A DNA stretch of 64,000 nt from Methanomicrobium antiquum (GCF_029633915.1 NZ_CP091092.1:1798001-1862000); one strand, 5' to 3'; shown: positions 27,370 through 37,265, counted from the first letter of the stretch. Notes: a model not told the origin generated them from the sequence alone. A program made the numbers and translations.

Positions 27370-27603
27370 TGTAAACACCACTATAAATTATTAAGATCTG
27401 TTTAATCTAAATCTGTTTAATTAAATCTGTTTAATATTGTTTTACAGGACTTTACCTGATAATTTTGCATTAAACGGATCTTTAAACAAATCCGGTACAA
27501 ATTTTTAAATATGTTATTTTTTAGTTTTCCAAATATTAATTGAGTGGTTTTAAGATTAAATATATATAGAAAAAACAATATTTTCTCAACTGAGGTGAAA
27601 TAT

Positions 27604-27789
27604 TTGACCGTTTATGCAGAGTTAAAAGAGAGTGAGTTGAAAGGATTACAGGAATGTGAAGATGAGATGGGAGTTTTACTGGTTGCATACAAAAGGCCTT
27701 CACCACCGGCAGAAGTTAGCCCGGACACACTTGAAAAGATAAAATTGCTCGAAGAAGAGACCGGTTTAAAACTTGTTGCATACGAGTGA
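27604..27789 (+). CDS. Small protein with two copies of an LVAY motif
   Basis: 61 aa from TTG at 27604, which is set by GAGGTGA at 27592-27598; the in-frame sequence further upstream looks untranslated. The protein is an internal duplication: LKGLQECEDEMGVLLVAYK and LEKIKLLEEETGLKLVAYE are joined by a PSPPAEVSPD linker. Acidic and probably helical. No family recognised. Confidence 0.65.
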   Translation: MTVYAELKESELKGLQECEDEMGVLLVAYKRPSPPAEVSPDTLEKIKLLEEETGLKLVAYE

Positions 27790-27932
27790 CTCCGGGGAAA
27801 TGAAATAGCTAAAATTAAAAGATAATCACTTTTTTTAAAAAATCTGCAGTAATGTTTTTTTAAATGTCTGAATCTTCGGGTTGATTAATATCATATATTT
27901 AATATGATTTGCAGATAGACACCCATAGGTAA

Positions 27933-28262
27933 ATGTTCTCTGAAGATACGGAGCATCAAAAAACTGAAGAAAAACTGCAATCAGAGCCTGTAATGACAAT
28001 CGAGGCTTATGTTTCAGGCCATGTTCAGGGAGTAGGCTTTCGGGCATGTGTGAGAAAAATTGCTTTGGGGCTTTGCATATCCGGCGAAGTTATGAATCTT
28101 TCAGACGGCAATGTATATATTATTGCTACCGGAGAGTCTGCAGTTCTTGAAAAAATGATCTCATCTCTTTATGAATGCCCCGGTGCTTATGTAAGAGAGA
28201 TTGAGATTTTCGAACTTGAGCCAAGAAATTTTACTGATTTTTCTATTATAAGACTTATGTAG
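27933..28262 (+). CDS. acyP: Acylphosphatase
   Basis: 109 aa from ATG 27933, or 89 aa from ATG 27993 (MTIEAYVSGH), which matches the usual family length. The signature GHVQGVGFRACV holds the phosphate-binding loop and catalytic Arg; the expected catalytic Asn is in VMNLSDGNV. It hydrolyses acyl phosphates. The family's usual late GP segment is only loosely present. Confidence 0.9.
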   Translation: MFSEDTEHQKTEEKLQSEPVMTIEAYVSGHVQGVGFRACVRKIALGLCISGEVMNLSDGNVYIIATGESAVLEKMISSLYECPGAYVREIEIFELEPRNFTDFSIIRLM

Positions 28263-28325
28263 ATGCAAATTAATTTTCCGACCTTTTTTTTCGATCTTTT
28301 ATTAAGTCTTATCCGGCAGAATTTC

Positions 28326-29261
28326 TCAGTAATTAATTTTAAAAGCCTTTCCTGATTTTATTGAATTGCGATAAGATAAAACGTTCTCCTGAATTTTTTT
28401 ATTGGATATGGATTTATGAAGTTCTTCTGTTAAAATATCCAGAATATCCTCTTCAAGGTGACAACGCCTGTTTCCGCACTCATACTTTTCGGGCATTAAA
28501 TATTCGCGTGCAATTGAGAAGACAACAGAGTCAACCATTCCGGCTTTTAGAGGATCTATTAAGTCTAAAACAAGAGCTCTTTTCCCTTCTCTTAAAATAC
28601 CAATATCAATATCAAGGTTTGCACCGATTGCAGGCACACAACAGTTTCCAAAAAGCATCGAGTATCCAAGCGAAAGCATTGCATTTACAGGATCGTTATG
28701 CGGTCTTTCTGTCCGGCATCTGTATTTATGAACAGGACTTATGCTCCTTGACATTATCTCATAATACATATCGCCGGCCATTTTATGAATACGCCTCAGT
28801 TCATCCATCTTTATAAGATAATCAATATCCTCAAGCATATTGTAAATCAGCTCAGCCTCACCTTCATAAAAAAGCGACTTTCCCATCTCGTTTGCAGACT
28901 TGTCAATCATCAAAAGCCTTGACTTAATAGACGACCTTACAATCTCTGATGCCTTTGCATATCCTGGCGCTTTTATCTGAAGCGCACGCATCTCTTCATC
29001 CAGGCGGCATCCATAAGGCCTTAAAACTGCAAGGGGTGTTCCATCTGCATCAAAAAATGATATTAATATCTGATTTTTCAAAAGGACGGATATTGTGGAT
29101 GTATGAATATTATGCCCTCCTGCAACAAGAAGATGAGAAATCTCTGACAGCGGATACTCTTTTGTTACACCCTTTTTCTGGATGACGAGAGTCGTTTTGG
29201 TTGCCTTTATGTGGCCGCCGAAGCCGGCGACAATCTTCCACGGGGTATCTAAGTCATCCAT
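28326..29261 (-). CDS. cas1: Solo Cas1-like protein with substituted catalytic residues
   Basis: 311 aa. The overall Cas1 layout is clear: N-terminal beta domain with VAGGHNIHTSTISVLL, then a helical domain with ERPHNDPVNAMLSLGYSML, then GANLDIDIGILREGKRALVL and DLIDPLKAGMVD. By eye alignment, the first catalytic Glu (normally in EGxxAxxYW) is His159 in HKMAGDMYY, and the catalytic His (normally GFLH) is Arg224 in GILR. The two acidic positions D233 and D236 remain. No other cas gene and no CRISPR array lies in the window. It is convergent with acylphosphatase. Probably not a working spacer integrase. Confidence 0.85.
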   Translation of the reverse strand: MDDLDTPWKIVAGFGGHIKATKTTLVIQKKGVTKEYPLSEISHLLVAGGHNIHTSTISVLLKNQILISFFDADGTPLAVLRPYGCRLDEEMRALQIKAPGYAKASEIVRSSIKSRLLMIDKSANEMGKSLFYEGEAELIYNMLEDIDYLIKMDELRRIHKMAGDMYYEIMSRSISPVHKYRCRTERPHNDPVNAMLSLGYSMLFGNCCVPAIGANLDIDIGILREGKRALVLDLIDPLKAGMVDSVVFSIAREYLMPEKYECGNRRCHLEEDILDILTEELHKSISNKKIQENVLSYRNSIKSGKAFKINY

Positions 29262-29387
29262 ATCAAAAAACCTGCTGGAATCAAAAACTCTAATTTATTT
29301 TATTACTGCAATCTATACATTAACTTGACTGTTTAATTTTTAAAAAACGCACATTCAGTAAAAAAATATCAGGAAAATTCGTTTCAT

Positions 29388-29457
29388 TTTACCATGAAAA
29401 TCAAATTATGATTTTCATGAAACAGTGCATGAAAACTTTTTTTTCATGAACGTTTTT
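29388..29457. repeat. CATGAAA/TTTCATG palindromic repeat, copy 1
   Basis: AT-rich element with repeated TTTCATGAA palindromes: ACCATGAAAATC, then GATTTTCATGAAAC, then GCATGAAAAC, then TTTCATGAACGTTTTTT. Very similar order at 42479-42575 and 53156-53229. Confidence 0.65.
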
Positions 29458-29572
29458 TGAATTTTTAAAAAACATTCTTAACTTTTTACATATAATAACC
29501 AATTATATTTAAACAGGAAAATTCCAAAATTCAATACATAAAAGATAAATTAACCTATATCCTAAACACTCA

Positions 29573-30406
29573 ATGATGAACAATAAGTTTTCTGGTATTC
29601 TTATTATTCTTCTGGCTTTACTGGCAGTTTCATTTGCAGGCTGTACAGGCAGTGAGCCGGTTGAAAGCACACCTGAAGTATCTGTTCCAACAGAACAGAC
29701 ACCGGGAGATGTGCAGATTTACACAATTGGAATTGACGGCGAATACCCTCCCTATTCATTTATTGACACAGAGGGAAACGCACAGGGATTTGATGTTGAA
29801 TCCGCAAAATGGATCGCAAAAAATCAGGGATTTGAGGTAGAGTTCCAGCCGCTTGCATGGGATGGGATCATTCCCGCACTTCTTGCAGGAAAGATTGACA
29901 TGGTCTATTCAGGAATGACCATTACAGACGAGAGGTATGAAAAGGTAAACTTCTCAAGTCCTTATCTTCAGGTAGACCAGGGTCTTGCATTCAACAACGA
30001 CTCTGAATTCACAACAGAAGACTTCAGAGCAGGAAAAACAGTTGTAGGTGCTCAGAGAGGAACAACCGGAGCAATATGGACAGAAGAAAACCTTGTTGCA
30101 ACCGGACTTATGTCGGCAGACAATCTGAAATACTACGATAACTTCCCAAGTGTTGTCACAGATCTTCAGAACAAGAGAATTGATGTAGCAATCTATGATG
30201 TTCCTTCACTTAGGGATGCAATTGCAGGAAAACCCATGGAAATCCGCGATCAGATTGATACAGGAGAAGTTTACGGTGTTGCTATAAGAAAAGAGGATAC
30301 TGAGCTTCTTGAGAAGATGAACACCGGACTTGAAAACTTAATGGCTGATCCATACTGGCAGGAACTCCTCGAAGAGTACAAACTTGTCGGTGCATCACCA
30401 AAGTAA
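29573..30406 (+). CDS. Amino acid ABC transporter substrate-binding lipoprotein
   Basis: 277 aa, family 3 solute-binding protein. Lipobox SFAGC anchors it outside the membrane. Family features: IGIDGEYPPYSFID, GFDVESAKWIA, KIDMVYSGMTITDERYEKVN, and a late DPYWQELLEEY. It should bind a polar amino acid. A hairpin at 30427 separates it from the permease and ATPase genes that follow, which usually gives more binding protein than membrane components. Confidence 0.9.
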   Translation: MMNNKFSGILIILLALLAVSFAGCTGSEPVESTPEVSVPTEQTPGDVQIYTIGIDGEYPPYSFIDTEGNAQGFDVESAKWIAKNQGFEVEFQPLAWDGIIPALLAGKIDMVYSGMTITDERYEKVNFSSPYLQVDQGLAFNNDSEFTTEDFRAGKTVVGAQRGTTGAIWTEENLVATGLMSADNLKYYDNFPSVVTDLQNKRIDVAIYDVPSLRDAIAGKPMEIRDQIDTGEVYGVAIRKEDTELLEKMNTGLENLMADPYWQELLEEYKLVGASPK

Positions 30407-30426
30407 AACAAGACCTGTTTTTTTCA

Positions 30427-30460
30427 GTGCCAAAGGGTAACTATCAAAACCCTTTAGCAC
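30427..30460 (+). terminator. Intercistronic hairpin (attenuator-like)
   Basis: GTGC-AAAGGGT pairs with ACCCTTT-GCAC with one mismatch, 21 nt after the binding-protein stop. No long T-run follows, so partial termination or transcript protection is more likely than full termination. Confidence 0.5.
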
Positions 30461-30652
30461 AAATTATTCTAAAAAAAGTGTATACTGGGAAAACCAAAAA
30501 TCCAAAAAATTAAATTTCAAAATAAGATGCCGCATAAAAATATTCGATCTGTGGTATATCTTTGTTAAATAATTCGAATAAAAGGACACATAAACAGCGT
30601 ATTAAATAAAACAGGGAATAAAGAAGGGCTTTGACCCTGCAAGTGATTTGAG

Positions 30653-31339
30653 ATGGATATTTTTTCAATAGTAACAGAATGGCTCCCATACCTTCTTTCA
30701 GGAGTCGTTGTAACACTTGGGCTGGTTGCATCAGCACTCATAATAGGAGCTCTTTTAGGACTTCCTATGGCAATAGGGCAGGTTTACGGAAATAAACCCA
30801 TAAAGATGGCAATAGGCCTTTATGTCTGGTTTTTTAGAGGGCTTCCTGTCCTTTTGCTTTTGTTTATGTTCTATTTCACACTCTTCCCGCTATTAAACCT
30901 GGATGTTCCGGAGTTTTTCGTTGGTGCAACTGTTCTTGGATTAAGAGGCGCCGCATATCAGTCCCAAATCTTCCGCGGTGCAATCCAGTCGATAAGTGAA
31001 GGACAGATGACAGCCGCCCGCTCTTTGGGGATGAGCAGAATAACTGCTATAAGGACAGTTATAATCCCACAGGCGGTTCGTGTGGCACTTCCCGGCTGGT
31101 CAAACGAATATCCAAACATTCTAACCGACTCTGCAATATGTTACGCAATTGGAATTGCAGAGCTTTTGACAAGAACTTCACAAATTGTCGCACAGACATA
31201 CATTACAATGCCAATATACCTTGCATGTGCGCTTGTATTCATTCTTTTAAACTACGCCGGAATGAGAGTCATAAGCTACCTGGAAAAGAAGGTTGCAATA
31301 CCCGGATTCAGCGGAAGTGTAAACACAGGAGTACTGTAA
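30653..31339 (+). CDS. Amino acid ABC transporter permease
   Basis: 228 aa, HisM/GlnP type with about five membrane segments. The EAA loop is EGQMTAARSLGMSRITAIRTVIIPQA. It is followed directly by the ATPase gene (stop at 31337-31339, ATG at 31340). It forms the channel with the second permease at 32101. Confidence 0.92.
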   Translation: MDIFSIVTEWLPYLLSGVVVTLGLVASALIIGALLGLPMAIGQVYGNKPIKMAIGLYVWFFRGLPVLLLLFMFYFTLFPLLNLDVPEFFVGATVLGLRGAAYQSQIFRGAIQSISEGQMTAARSLGMSRITAIRTVIIPQAVRVALPGWSNEYPNILTDSAICYAIGIAELLTRTSQIVAQTYITMPIYLACALVFILLNYAGMRVISYLEKKVAIPGFSGSVNTGVL

Positions 31340-32095
31340 ATGTCAGATGATGAGTATATACTAAAAGTTGAGGATATCCACAAGACTTACGGAGATGCTG
31401 AAGTTTTAAAGGGCGTATCTTTCAACGTTAAAAAAGGAGACACAATAGTCTTTATCGGACCTTCAGGTACGGGAAAGAGTACACTTCTCCGATGCATAAA
31501 CCAGCTCACTCCTCCCGATAAGGGCAGGGTTTTTCTACGCGGTGAGGAAGTCACCAACTGTGGCAAGAGAATTAATTATTTCAGACAGAAGATAGGGATG
31601 GTCTTTCAGAATTTCTATCTTTTTGATCATTTAACAGCAGTTAAAAATGTCGAAATTGCGCTTATAAAAGTCAGGGGAATGAGCAAAGAAGAAGCACGCG
31701 AAAAGGCTCTTTATGAGCTAAGACAGGTAGGAATGGAAGACTGGGCTGATCATTACCCTGCCGAGCTTTCCGGAGGCCAGGCACAGCGCGTTTCTATTGC
31801 AAGGGCGCTTGCAATGGAGCCTGACGTAATTCTTTTTGACGAACCTACATCAGCGCTTGATCCTGAACTTACAAGAGAAGTTTTAGAGGTCATGAAAAAA
31901 CTTGCACTTGAAGGGATGACAATGCTTGTTGTAACTCATGAAATGGGATTTGCACGTTCGGTTGCAACCGAGATTATCTTCATGGAGAAAGGAGTTGTCG
32001 TTGAATCAGGAACACCTGCGGAGTTAATCAGCAACCCGCAGTGTGAGAGAACAGCAAGCTTCATCGGTCAGTTTGGAAGAGTTTCAGGAGAGTAA
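31340..32095 (+). CDS. Amino acid ABC transporter ATP-binding protein
   Basis: 251 aa, GlnQ/HisP type. Walker [11 protein letters not shown]-loop [10 protein letters not shown], signature [15 protein letters not shown], Walker [13 protein letters not shown], switch His in VVTHEMGFA. It lies between the two permease genes. Confidence 0.96.
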   Translation: MSDDEYILKVEDIHKTYGDAEVLKGVSFNVKKGDTIVFIGPSGTGKSTLLRCINQLTPPDKGRVFLRGEEVTNCGKRINYFRQKIGMVFQNFYLFDHLTAVKNVEIALIKVRGMSKEEAREKALYELRQVGMEDWADHYPAELSGGQAQRVSIARALAMEPDVILFDEPTSALDPELTREVLEVMKKLALEGMTMLVVTHEMGFARSVATEIIFMEKGVVVESGTPAELISNPQCERTASFIGQFGRVSGE

Positions 32096-32100
32096 ATCAG

Positions 32101-32820
32101 ATGGATGCGGATTTTTTAATTAACATACTCCTGCCGGCATTGTGGGGAGGGCTTTTGGTCACACTTAAGCTTATTGTATTATCCGCACCTTTTGGACTGT
32201 TGTTTGGCGTTTTAGTAGCTGTGGGACGTGTTTACGGAGGAAAAGGAGTAAACCTTTTGTGCAGGTTCTTTGTCGGCTTTGTCAAAGGCTGTCCGCTTTT
32301 GCTTCTTTTGTTTATTCTCTACTTTGGTCTTCCGTCAATTGGAATATATCTGACAGCACTTTCAGCATCGATTATCGGATTTATCTGTTGTAACAGCGCT
32401 TACAACTCCGAGTACATCAGAGGAGCGATTTTGTCTGTAAAGGAAGGCCAGATGGTTGCCGCAAGTGCTCTTGGAATGACTAAAACGCAGGCTATTAGAT
32501 ATGTCGTTCTCCCTCAGGCGATGAGAAGGGCAATTCCGGGCCTTTCAAATGAATTCATATACCTTATAAAGTACTCATCACTTGCGTATATGATTACATT
32601 AATTGAGCTTACAGGAGCAGGAAAACTGGTATTTTCCAAATATTTCGAGCCCGATGTGTTTATGATGATAGGGGCAGTTTACCTGGCACTTGTTACAATA
32701 ACAACAATCTGCGCAAATGCTCTTGAGAGAAAACTTTCAATTCCGGGAACCCCGGGACATTCAGTTAAGATTAAAAATCCGGCGAAAATAAAAAAGAACA
32801 ATAAAAAGACAACAGGATAA
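32101..32820 (+). CDS. Amino acid ABC transporter permease, second subunit
   Basis: 239 aa, same family as the gene at 30653. The EAA loop is EGQMVAASALGMTKTQAIRYVVLPQA. It ends in a Lys-rich tail (KIKKNNKKTTG). Begins 5 nt after the ATPase stop. The two unlike permeases suggest a heterodimeric channel. Confidence 0.92.
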   Translation: MDADFLINILLPALWGGLLVTLKLIVLSAPFGLLFGVLVAVGRVYGGKGVNLLCRFFVGFVKGCPLLLLLFILYFGLPSIGIYLTALSASIIGFICCNSAYNSEYIRGAILSVKEGQMVAASALGMTKTQAIRYVVLPQAMRRAIPGLSNEFIYLIKYSSLAYMITLIELTGAGKLVFSKYFEPDVFMMIGAVYLALVTITTICANALERKLSIPGTPGHSVKIKNPAKIKKNNKKTTG

Positions 32821-33198
32821 AACAGATACAATTCAGGAATCAAATTAAATTCTTAATTTTTGTATCTTTTTTGTTTCTTTTAGTTTTTTTGTGTTTTTTA
32901 AAAAATTTAGCAAATAACTAATCATTTTAACTTTTTTTATATATTTTGTCTCTTTTTCTATCAGGAGTTGTTGTGTTTTAGTTGTTGTTTGTTGTTGATG
33001 TAGTTCTTCAATCTTACACTTACTCCATCGTTGTGGTAATTTTACATGTCAGTTGTTTCAATTTGTTAGTCATTTATCTGTTAATTATTTCAGTATCTTT
33101 TAATTATTTCAGATTGCAGTTTTTTATTTAAGTTAAGATGCCTGTGCAAAAAGGCATGAGATTTGTGTAATAGCAAAAAAAAAAGAAATTAATGAGAT
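32821..33198. other. T-rich convergent intergenic region
   Basis: Long T-runs and GTTGTT-type simple sequence between two convergent genes. No gene, RNA or clear palindrome seen; probably bidirectional termination. Confidence 0.5.
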
Positions 33199-34005
33199 TT
33201 AAGCAAGATCGTATTTATCAATTAATTCCTGCCAGTAAGGGTCTGCCATTAACTCGTCAATACCCTCGTTCATAGTCTCAAGAAGTAAAACGTCTGTTTT
33301 TCTGATTGCAACGCCATACTCTTCATTTGTCTCAATTGTTCCAAGTTTTTCGAGATCTTTTCCTTTGATTGATTCAATAATAACAGGTGTGTCATACATA
33401 ACCGCATCAACACGTCCGTTTTCGAGATCTGTTATTGCAAGTGCAATACTGCTGTAAGACTGCTTGAGATTTTCCTCAGGCATAATTCCGGTATCAACAA
33501 GATATTCAGAGATCCATTCTGCAGCAGTGCATCCTGCCTGTGTGCCAATTACTGCCTTTCCTGACTTTATGTCATCAAGTGTAATTTCACTTCCTTTCTT
33601 TACAGCAACACCCTGATTTGCTATCCAGTAGGGCTTAGAAAAGTTTACTTTCTCAAGACGGTCAGGTGTAATTGTCATTCCGGAATAGACCATATCAATC
33701 TTTCCTGCAATAAGTGACGGAATGATACTGTCCCATGCCATGGGCTTAATCTCAACTTCAAAGCCTTTTTTATCTGCAATCCACTTAACTGAATCAACAT
33801 CAAATCCCTGTGCATTGCCGTCACTGTCAATGAATGAATATGGCGGATACTCCCCGTCAATACCTACAACGACAGAAACAATTTTTTCTTCAACAATTAC
33901 ATCCACAGGTTGATCAGAACCATTTTCTGTGCCTGTACAGCCGGCGAATGCGACTGCAAAAAGAGCTGTAATAAAAACTAAGACAGCCAAAATCCTTTTG
34001 TCCAT
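33199..34005 (-). CDS. Second amino acid ABC transporter substrate-binding lipoprotein
   Basis: 268 aa, paralogue of the protein at 29573: lipobox AFAGC, then GIDGEYPPYSFIDSDGNAQG, KIDMVYSGMTITPDRLEKVN and a DPYWQELIDKY ending. It is on the opposite strand at the other end of the permease/ATPase operon, with no permease of its own nearby, so it may feed the same channel with a different ligand. Confidence 0.9.
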   Translation of the reverse strand: MDKRILAVLVFITALFAVAFAGCTGTENGSDQPVDVIVEEKIVSVVVGIDGEYPPYSFIDSDGNAQGFDVDSVKWIADKKGFEVEIKPMAWDSIIPSLIAGKIDMVYSGMTITPDRLEKVNFSKPYWIANQGVAVKKGSEITLDDIKSGKAVIGTQAGCTAAEWISEYLVDTGIMPEENLKQSYSSIALAITDLENGRVDAVMYDTPVIIESIKGKDLEKLGTIETNEEYGVAIRKTDVLLLETMNEGIDELMADPYWQELIDKYDLA

Positions 34006-34178
34006 ACTGAAATTTAGGGTTAAATAAATATAAAGAACTTATGAAAAGGTTTCAAATTAAAAGTTATATCATAAATCCCCTAATATCTTTTCAATTTCTA
34101 AAAAATTAAGAAAACCACTTCTATTTGCCAAACCACAACCTTCATGCCATGACATAGCATACCATACTATGAGCTTTT

Positions 34179-35471
34179 ATGTTCTGGAACAAAGAAACCG
34201 AGACCTTAAAAGGAGATAAATTAGAGAAACTCCAGATAAAGCGTCTTAAGTGGACAATAAAACAGGCAGAAAATATACCATTCTATAAAAAACTGCTAAA
34301 CGAATCCAAAATAAATGCCATAGACATACAAAATGTCAAAGACATACAAAAACTCCCGTTCACAAAAAAAACAGATCTTCAGGGCGGATATCCGTTCGGG
34401 TTTTTGGCAGTCCAAAAAAAAGAGATTGTAAGAATCCACACAACATCAGGAACAACAGGAAAACCAACAGTTGTCGGATATACAAAACAGGACATTGAGA
34501 ACTGGTCAGAGTTAATAGCAAGAAATATGACTATGGTCGGGCTTACAGCCGATGATACCTTTCAAAACGCTGTCAACTATGGTCTTTTCACAGGCGGACT
34601 TGGATTTCACTATGGCGCAGAAAAAATAGGAATGACTGTAATTCCAAGCGGCACAGGAAATACCAAACGCCAGATTGAGATGATAGATGATTTCGGAGTC
34701 ACAGCAATCCACTGCACACCAAGTTATGCAATGCACCTTGCAGAAGTTGCTGAAACAATGAATACAAAGCTAAAAACTCTCAAAACCGGAATGTTTGGTG
34801 CAGAGCCATGGTCTGACAACATGCGGAAAAACCTCGAGAGCAAGCTTGACTTAAAGGCATATGATTCCTATGGAATGAGCGAGATGTATGGCCCTGGTGC
34901 GGCATTTGAATGTCAGGAGAGAACCGGCCTTCACTTCTGGCATGATTCGTATCTGATTGAAATAATCGACCCCGACACAGGAGAGGTATTAGAGCCCGGA
35001 CAAAAAGGAGAGCTTGTTGTAACTCCGCTTGTAAAAGAGGCAATGCCCCTTTTAAGGTACAGAACGGGAGACATCACAATGATCCTTGAGGATGAATGTC
35101 CCTGCGGCAGAGGACCAAAAATCGCACGCCTGACCGGAAGAAGTGACGATATGCTTGTAATAAGAGGAATAAACGTGTTCCCATCGCAGATAGAGCATGT
35201 CCTTCGCGCAATACCTGAAGTCGGCGAACAGTTTATGGTCTATGTGGACAGGGAAAACCACCTTGACGAGATGACAATTGAGGTTGAAATCAAAAGAGAA
35301 TTTTTCAAAGGCGAACTTTCAGATCTTGAAAAAATCCAGAAGAAAATAATTCATTCATTAAAAGAAATACTAAATGTAAGAACCAAAGTTTCTCTTGTTG
35401 AACCCGAATCTCTTCCAAGATTTGAAGGAAAAGCAAAGAGAGTAATTGATAAAAGAGGAGACAAATTATGA
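34179..35471 (+). CDS. paaK: Phenylacetate-CoA ligase family enzyme (first of pair)
   Basis: 430 aa, AMP-forming acyl-CoA ligase. ATP-binding motif TTSGTTGKPTVVGYT, AMP-motif YDSYGMSEMYGPG, and C-terminal RYRTGDIT and GRSDDMLVIRGINVFP. The CPCGRGP zinc-like cysteines fit PaaK. Substrates are aryl acetates. The stop overlaps the next gene by 4 nt. In methanogens such enzymes supply aryl-acetyl-CoA to indolepyruvate oxidoreductase for amino-acid synthesis from imported acids (known role, inferred here). Confidence 0.9.
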   Translation: MFWNKETETLKGDKLEKLQIKRLKWTIKQAENIPFYKKLLNESKINAIDIQNVKDIQKLPFTKKTDLQGGYPFGFLAVQKKEIVRIHTTSGTTGKPTVVGYTKQDIENWSELIARNMTMVGLTADDTFQNAVNYGLFTGGLGFHYGAEKIGMTVIPSGTGNTKRQIEMIDDFGVTAIHCTPSYAMHLAEVAETMNTKLKTLKTGMFGAEPWSDNMRKNLESKLDLKAYDSYGMSEMYGPGAAFECQERTGLHFWHDSYLIEIIDPDTGEVLEPGQKGELVVTPLVKEAMPLLRYRTGDITMILEDECPCGRGPKIARLTGRSDDMLVIRGINVFPSQIEHVLRAIPEVGEQFMVYVDRENHLDEMTIEVEIKREFFKGELSDLEKIQKKIIHSLKEILNVRTKVSLVEPESLPRFEGKAKRVIDKRGDKL

Positions 35472-36772
35472 GAGCATGGGACCCAAGAATTGAAGAAATG
35501 CCAATAGATGAGCTAAAAAAAATACAGTACAGGTATTTCAAGTCACTTGTGTACCGCCTGTACAGCTTCTCTGATTTTTATCACAGGAGAATGAAAGAGG
35601 CTAATGTTCATCCGGATGATTTCAATTCGTTAGAAGACGTAAAAAAACTGCCTTTCATGTATAAAACTGATCTTCGCGACAGTTATCCAAACAAAATTTT
35701 TACTGCATCAACAGATGAGCTTGTAAGATACCATGTTTCATCAGGGACAACAGGAAAACCAACAGTTGTCGGCTACACACAAAAAGACCTTGATCTATGG
35801 ACACAGTCAGTTGCACGCTCCCTTACTGCCTGTGGTCTTGGAAGAGGAGATGTAATGCAGGTCTCTTATGGGTATGGTCTTTTCACAGGCGGACTTGGCC
35901 TGCATTACGGTGCGGAAAAAATAGGTGCAACAGTTGTTCCGACAAGTGTTGGAAATACCGAAAGACAGATTGAGCTGATGCAGGATTTAAATGTAACAGC
36001 GATTGCATGCACTCCTTCATATCTCAATCACATGGGGGAGGTTGCCGATAAGATGGGTGTTTCAATAAAAAACGACACACTCTTAAAAACCGCAATTTTA
36101 GGCGCTGAGCCATGGTCTGAGCAGATGAGAGATCATATCCAGAATAAAATGGGAATTTTAGCATACAATATCTTTGGAACATCTGAAATTTCAGGGCCTA
36201 TGTTTTGCGAATGTTCAGAGCAGAACGGAATACATATCTGGGGCGATATTGCATACACAGAGATTATTGACCCTGAAACTCAGGAGGTTCTTCCGCCGGG
36301 TGAAAAAGGAGAACTTGTTATGACTGTTCTTCAAAAAGAAGCACTTCCGATGATAAGATACCGCATAGGAGACATCACCTATCTTGATGAATCACAATGC
36401 CCCTGCGGAAGGACTCATCCAAGAATAGGCCGCCTCAGCGGAAGGGTTGACGACATGCTGATTATAAGAGGAATTAATGTATTCCCATCACAGGTTGAAC
36501 ATGCCCTCATGTCAATTCCGGAAGTTTTGGGCCAGCACTTCATGATAATAGTGGAAAGAGAAGGAACTTTGGACAACATGCTTGTTCAGGTTGAACTAAA
36601 GCAGGAATTCTTCTCAGACAAAATAAATGATTTAATGGATATAAAGAGAAAAGTATCTCATACACTTAAAAACTCTCTTAATGTCAGCGCCGCAATTGAG
36701 ATAATGGCGCCAAACTCACTACCAAGGTTTGAGGGTAAGGCAAAGAGGGTAATTGACAGGAGGAATATATAA
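35468..36772 (+). CDS. paaK: Phenylacetate-CoA ligase family enzyme (second of pair)
   Basis: 434 aa, clearly similar to the upstream gene over its whole length (shared GTTGKPTVVGYT, YGLFTGGLGLHYGAEKIGAT, RGINVFPSQVEHAL). Likely a tandem duplicate that now differs in substrate. It overlaps its neighbours at both ends: ATGA with the first ligase and TAATG with the ACT gene, so the three should be translated together. Confidence 0.9.
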   Translation: MRAWDPRIEEMPIDELKKIQYRYFKSLVYRLYSFSDFYHRRMKEANVHPDDFNSLEDVKKLPFMYKTDLRDSYPNKIFTASTDELVRYHVSSGTTGKPTVVGYTQKDLDLWTQSVARSLTACGLGRGDVMQVSYGYGLFTGGLGLHYGAEKIGATVVPTSVGNTERQIELMQDLNVTAIACTPSYLNHMGEVADKMGVSIKNDTLLKTAILGAEPWSEQMRDHIQNKMGILAYNIFGTSEISGPMFCECSEQNGIHIWGDIAYTEIIDPETQEVLPPGEKGELVMTVLQKEALPMIRYRIGDITYLDESQCPCGRTHPRIGRLSGRVDDMLIIRGINVFPSQVEHALMSIPEVLGQHFMIIVEREGTLDNMLVQVELKQEFFSDKINDLMDIKRKVSHTLKNSLNVSAAIEIMAPNSLPRFEGKAKRVIDRRNI

Positions 36773-37206
36773 TGGACACTAAGGATTTTGTAATTAAGCA
36801 GATTTCGGTCTTTTCCGAGAACAAACCCGGCCGTCTTGCGGCAATTGCAAAAGCGCTTGAAGAAGAAAAAATAAACATCTTCGCCTTTTCAATCGCAGAG
36901 TCAAAGGGTTTTGGTGTTGTCCGCCTTTTGGTTGACAAACCTGAACCTGCCTTAAACAAGCTTGCCGCTATGGGTTTTATGGTATCTTTTACAGATGTAA
37001 TAGCAGTTAACATGAAAGATGAACCTGGCGGATTATACAATACCGCAAAGATTCTTGCCGATGCTTCGATAAACATCGAATATGCCTATGCTTATTCGGG
37101 AAAGGATGCCGCGGTTTTAATTCTTCGTGTTGATAAAGTAGAAGAGGCAATCAAAGATATCAGAAATAATAAAGGTGAGCTTTTAAAATCAGAGATGTTT
37201 AAATAA
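36772..37206 (+). CDS. Tandem ACT-domain protein
   Basis: 144 aa with two ACT domains (about residues 1-70 and 71-142): ISVFSENKPGRLAAIAKALE and INVNMKDEPGG-like (here VAVNMKDEPGGLYNTAKILA without the first residues). ACT domains bind amino acids, so this is probably a feedback sensor for the two aryl-CoA ligases encoded just upstream, whose stop codon its ATG overlaps. Confidence 0.88.
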   Translation: MDTKDFVIKQISVFSENKPGRLAAIAKALEEEKINIFAFSIAESKGFGVVRLLVDKPEPALNKLAAMGFMVSFTDVIAVNMKDEPGGLYNTAKILADASINIEYAYAYSGKDAAVLILRVDKVEEAIKDIRNNKGELLKSEMFK

Positions 37207-37265
37207 TTAAGGATTGGTTCAGGCAAATAGATAAAGTAAATAAGCAGGTGAGAATTAAAAAATAT

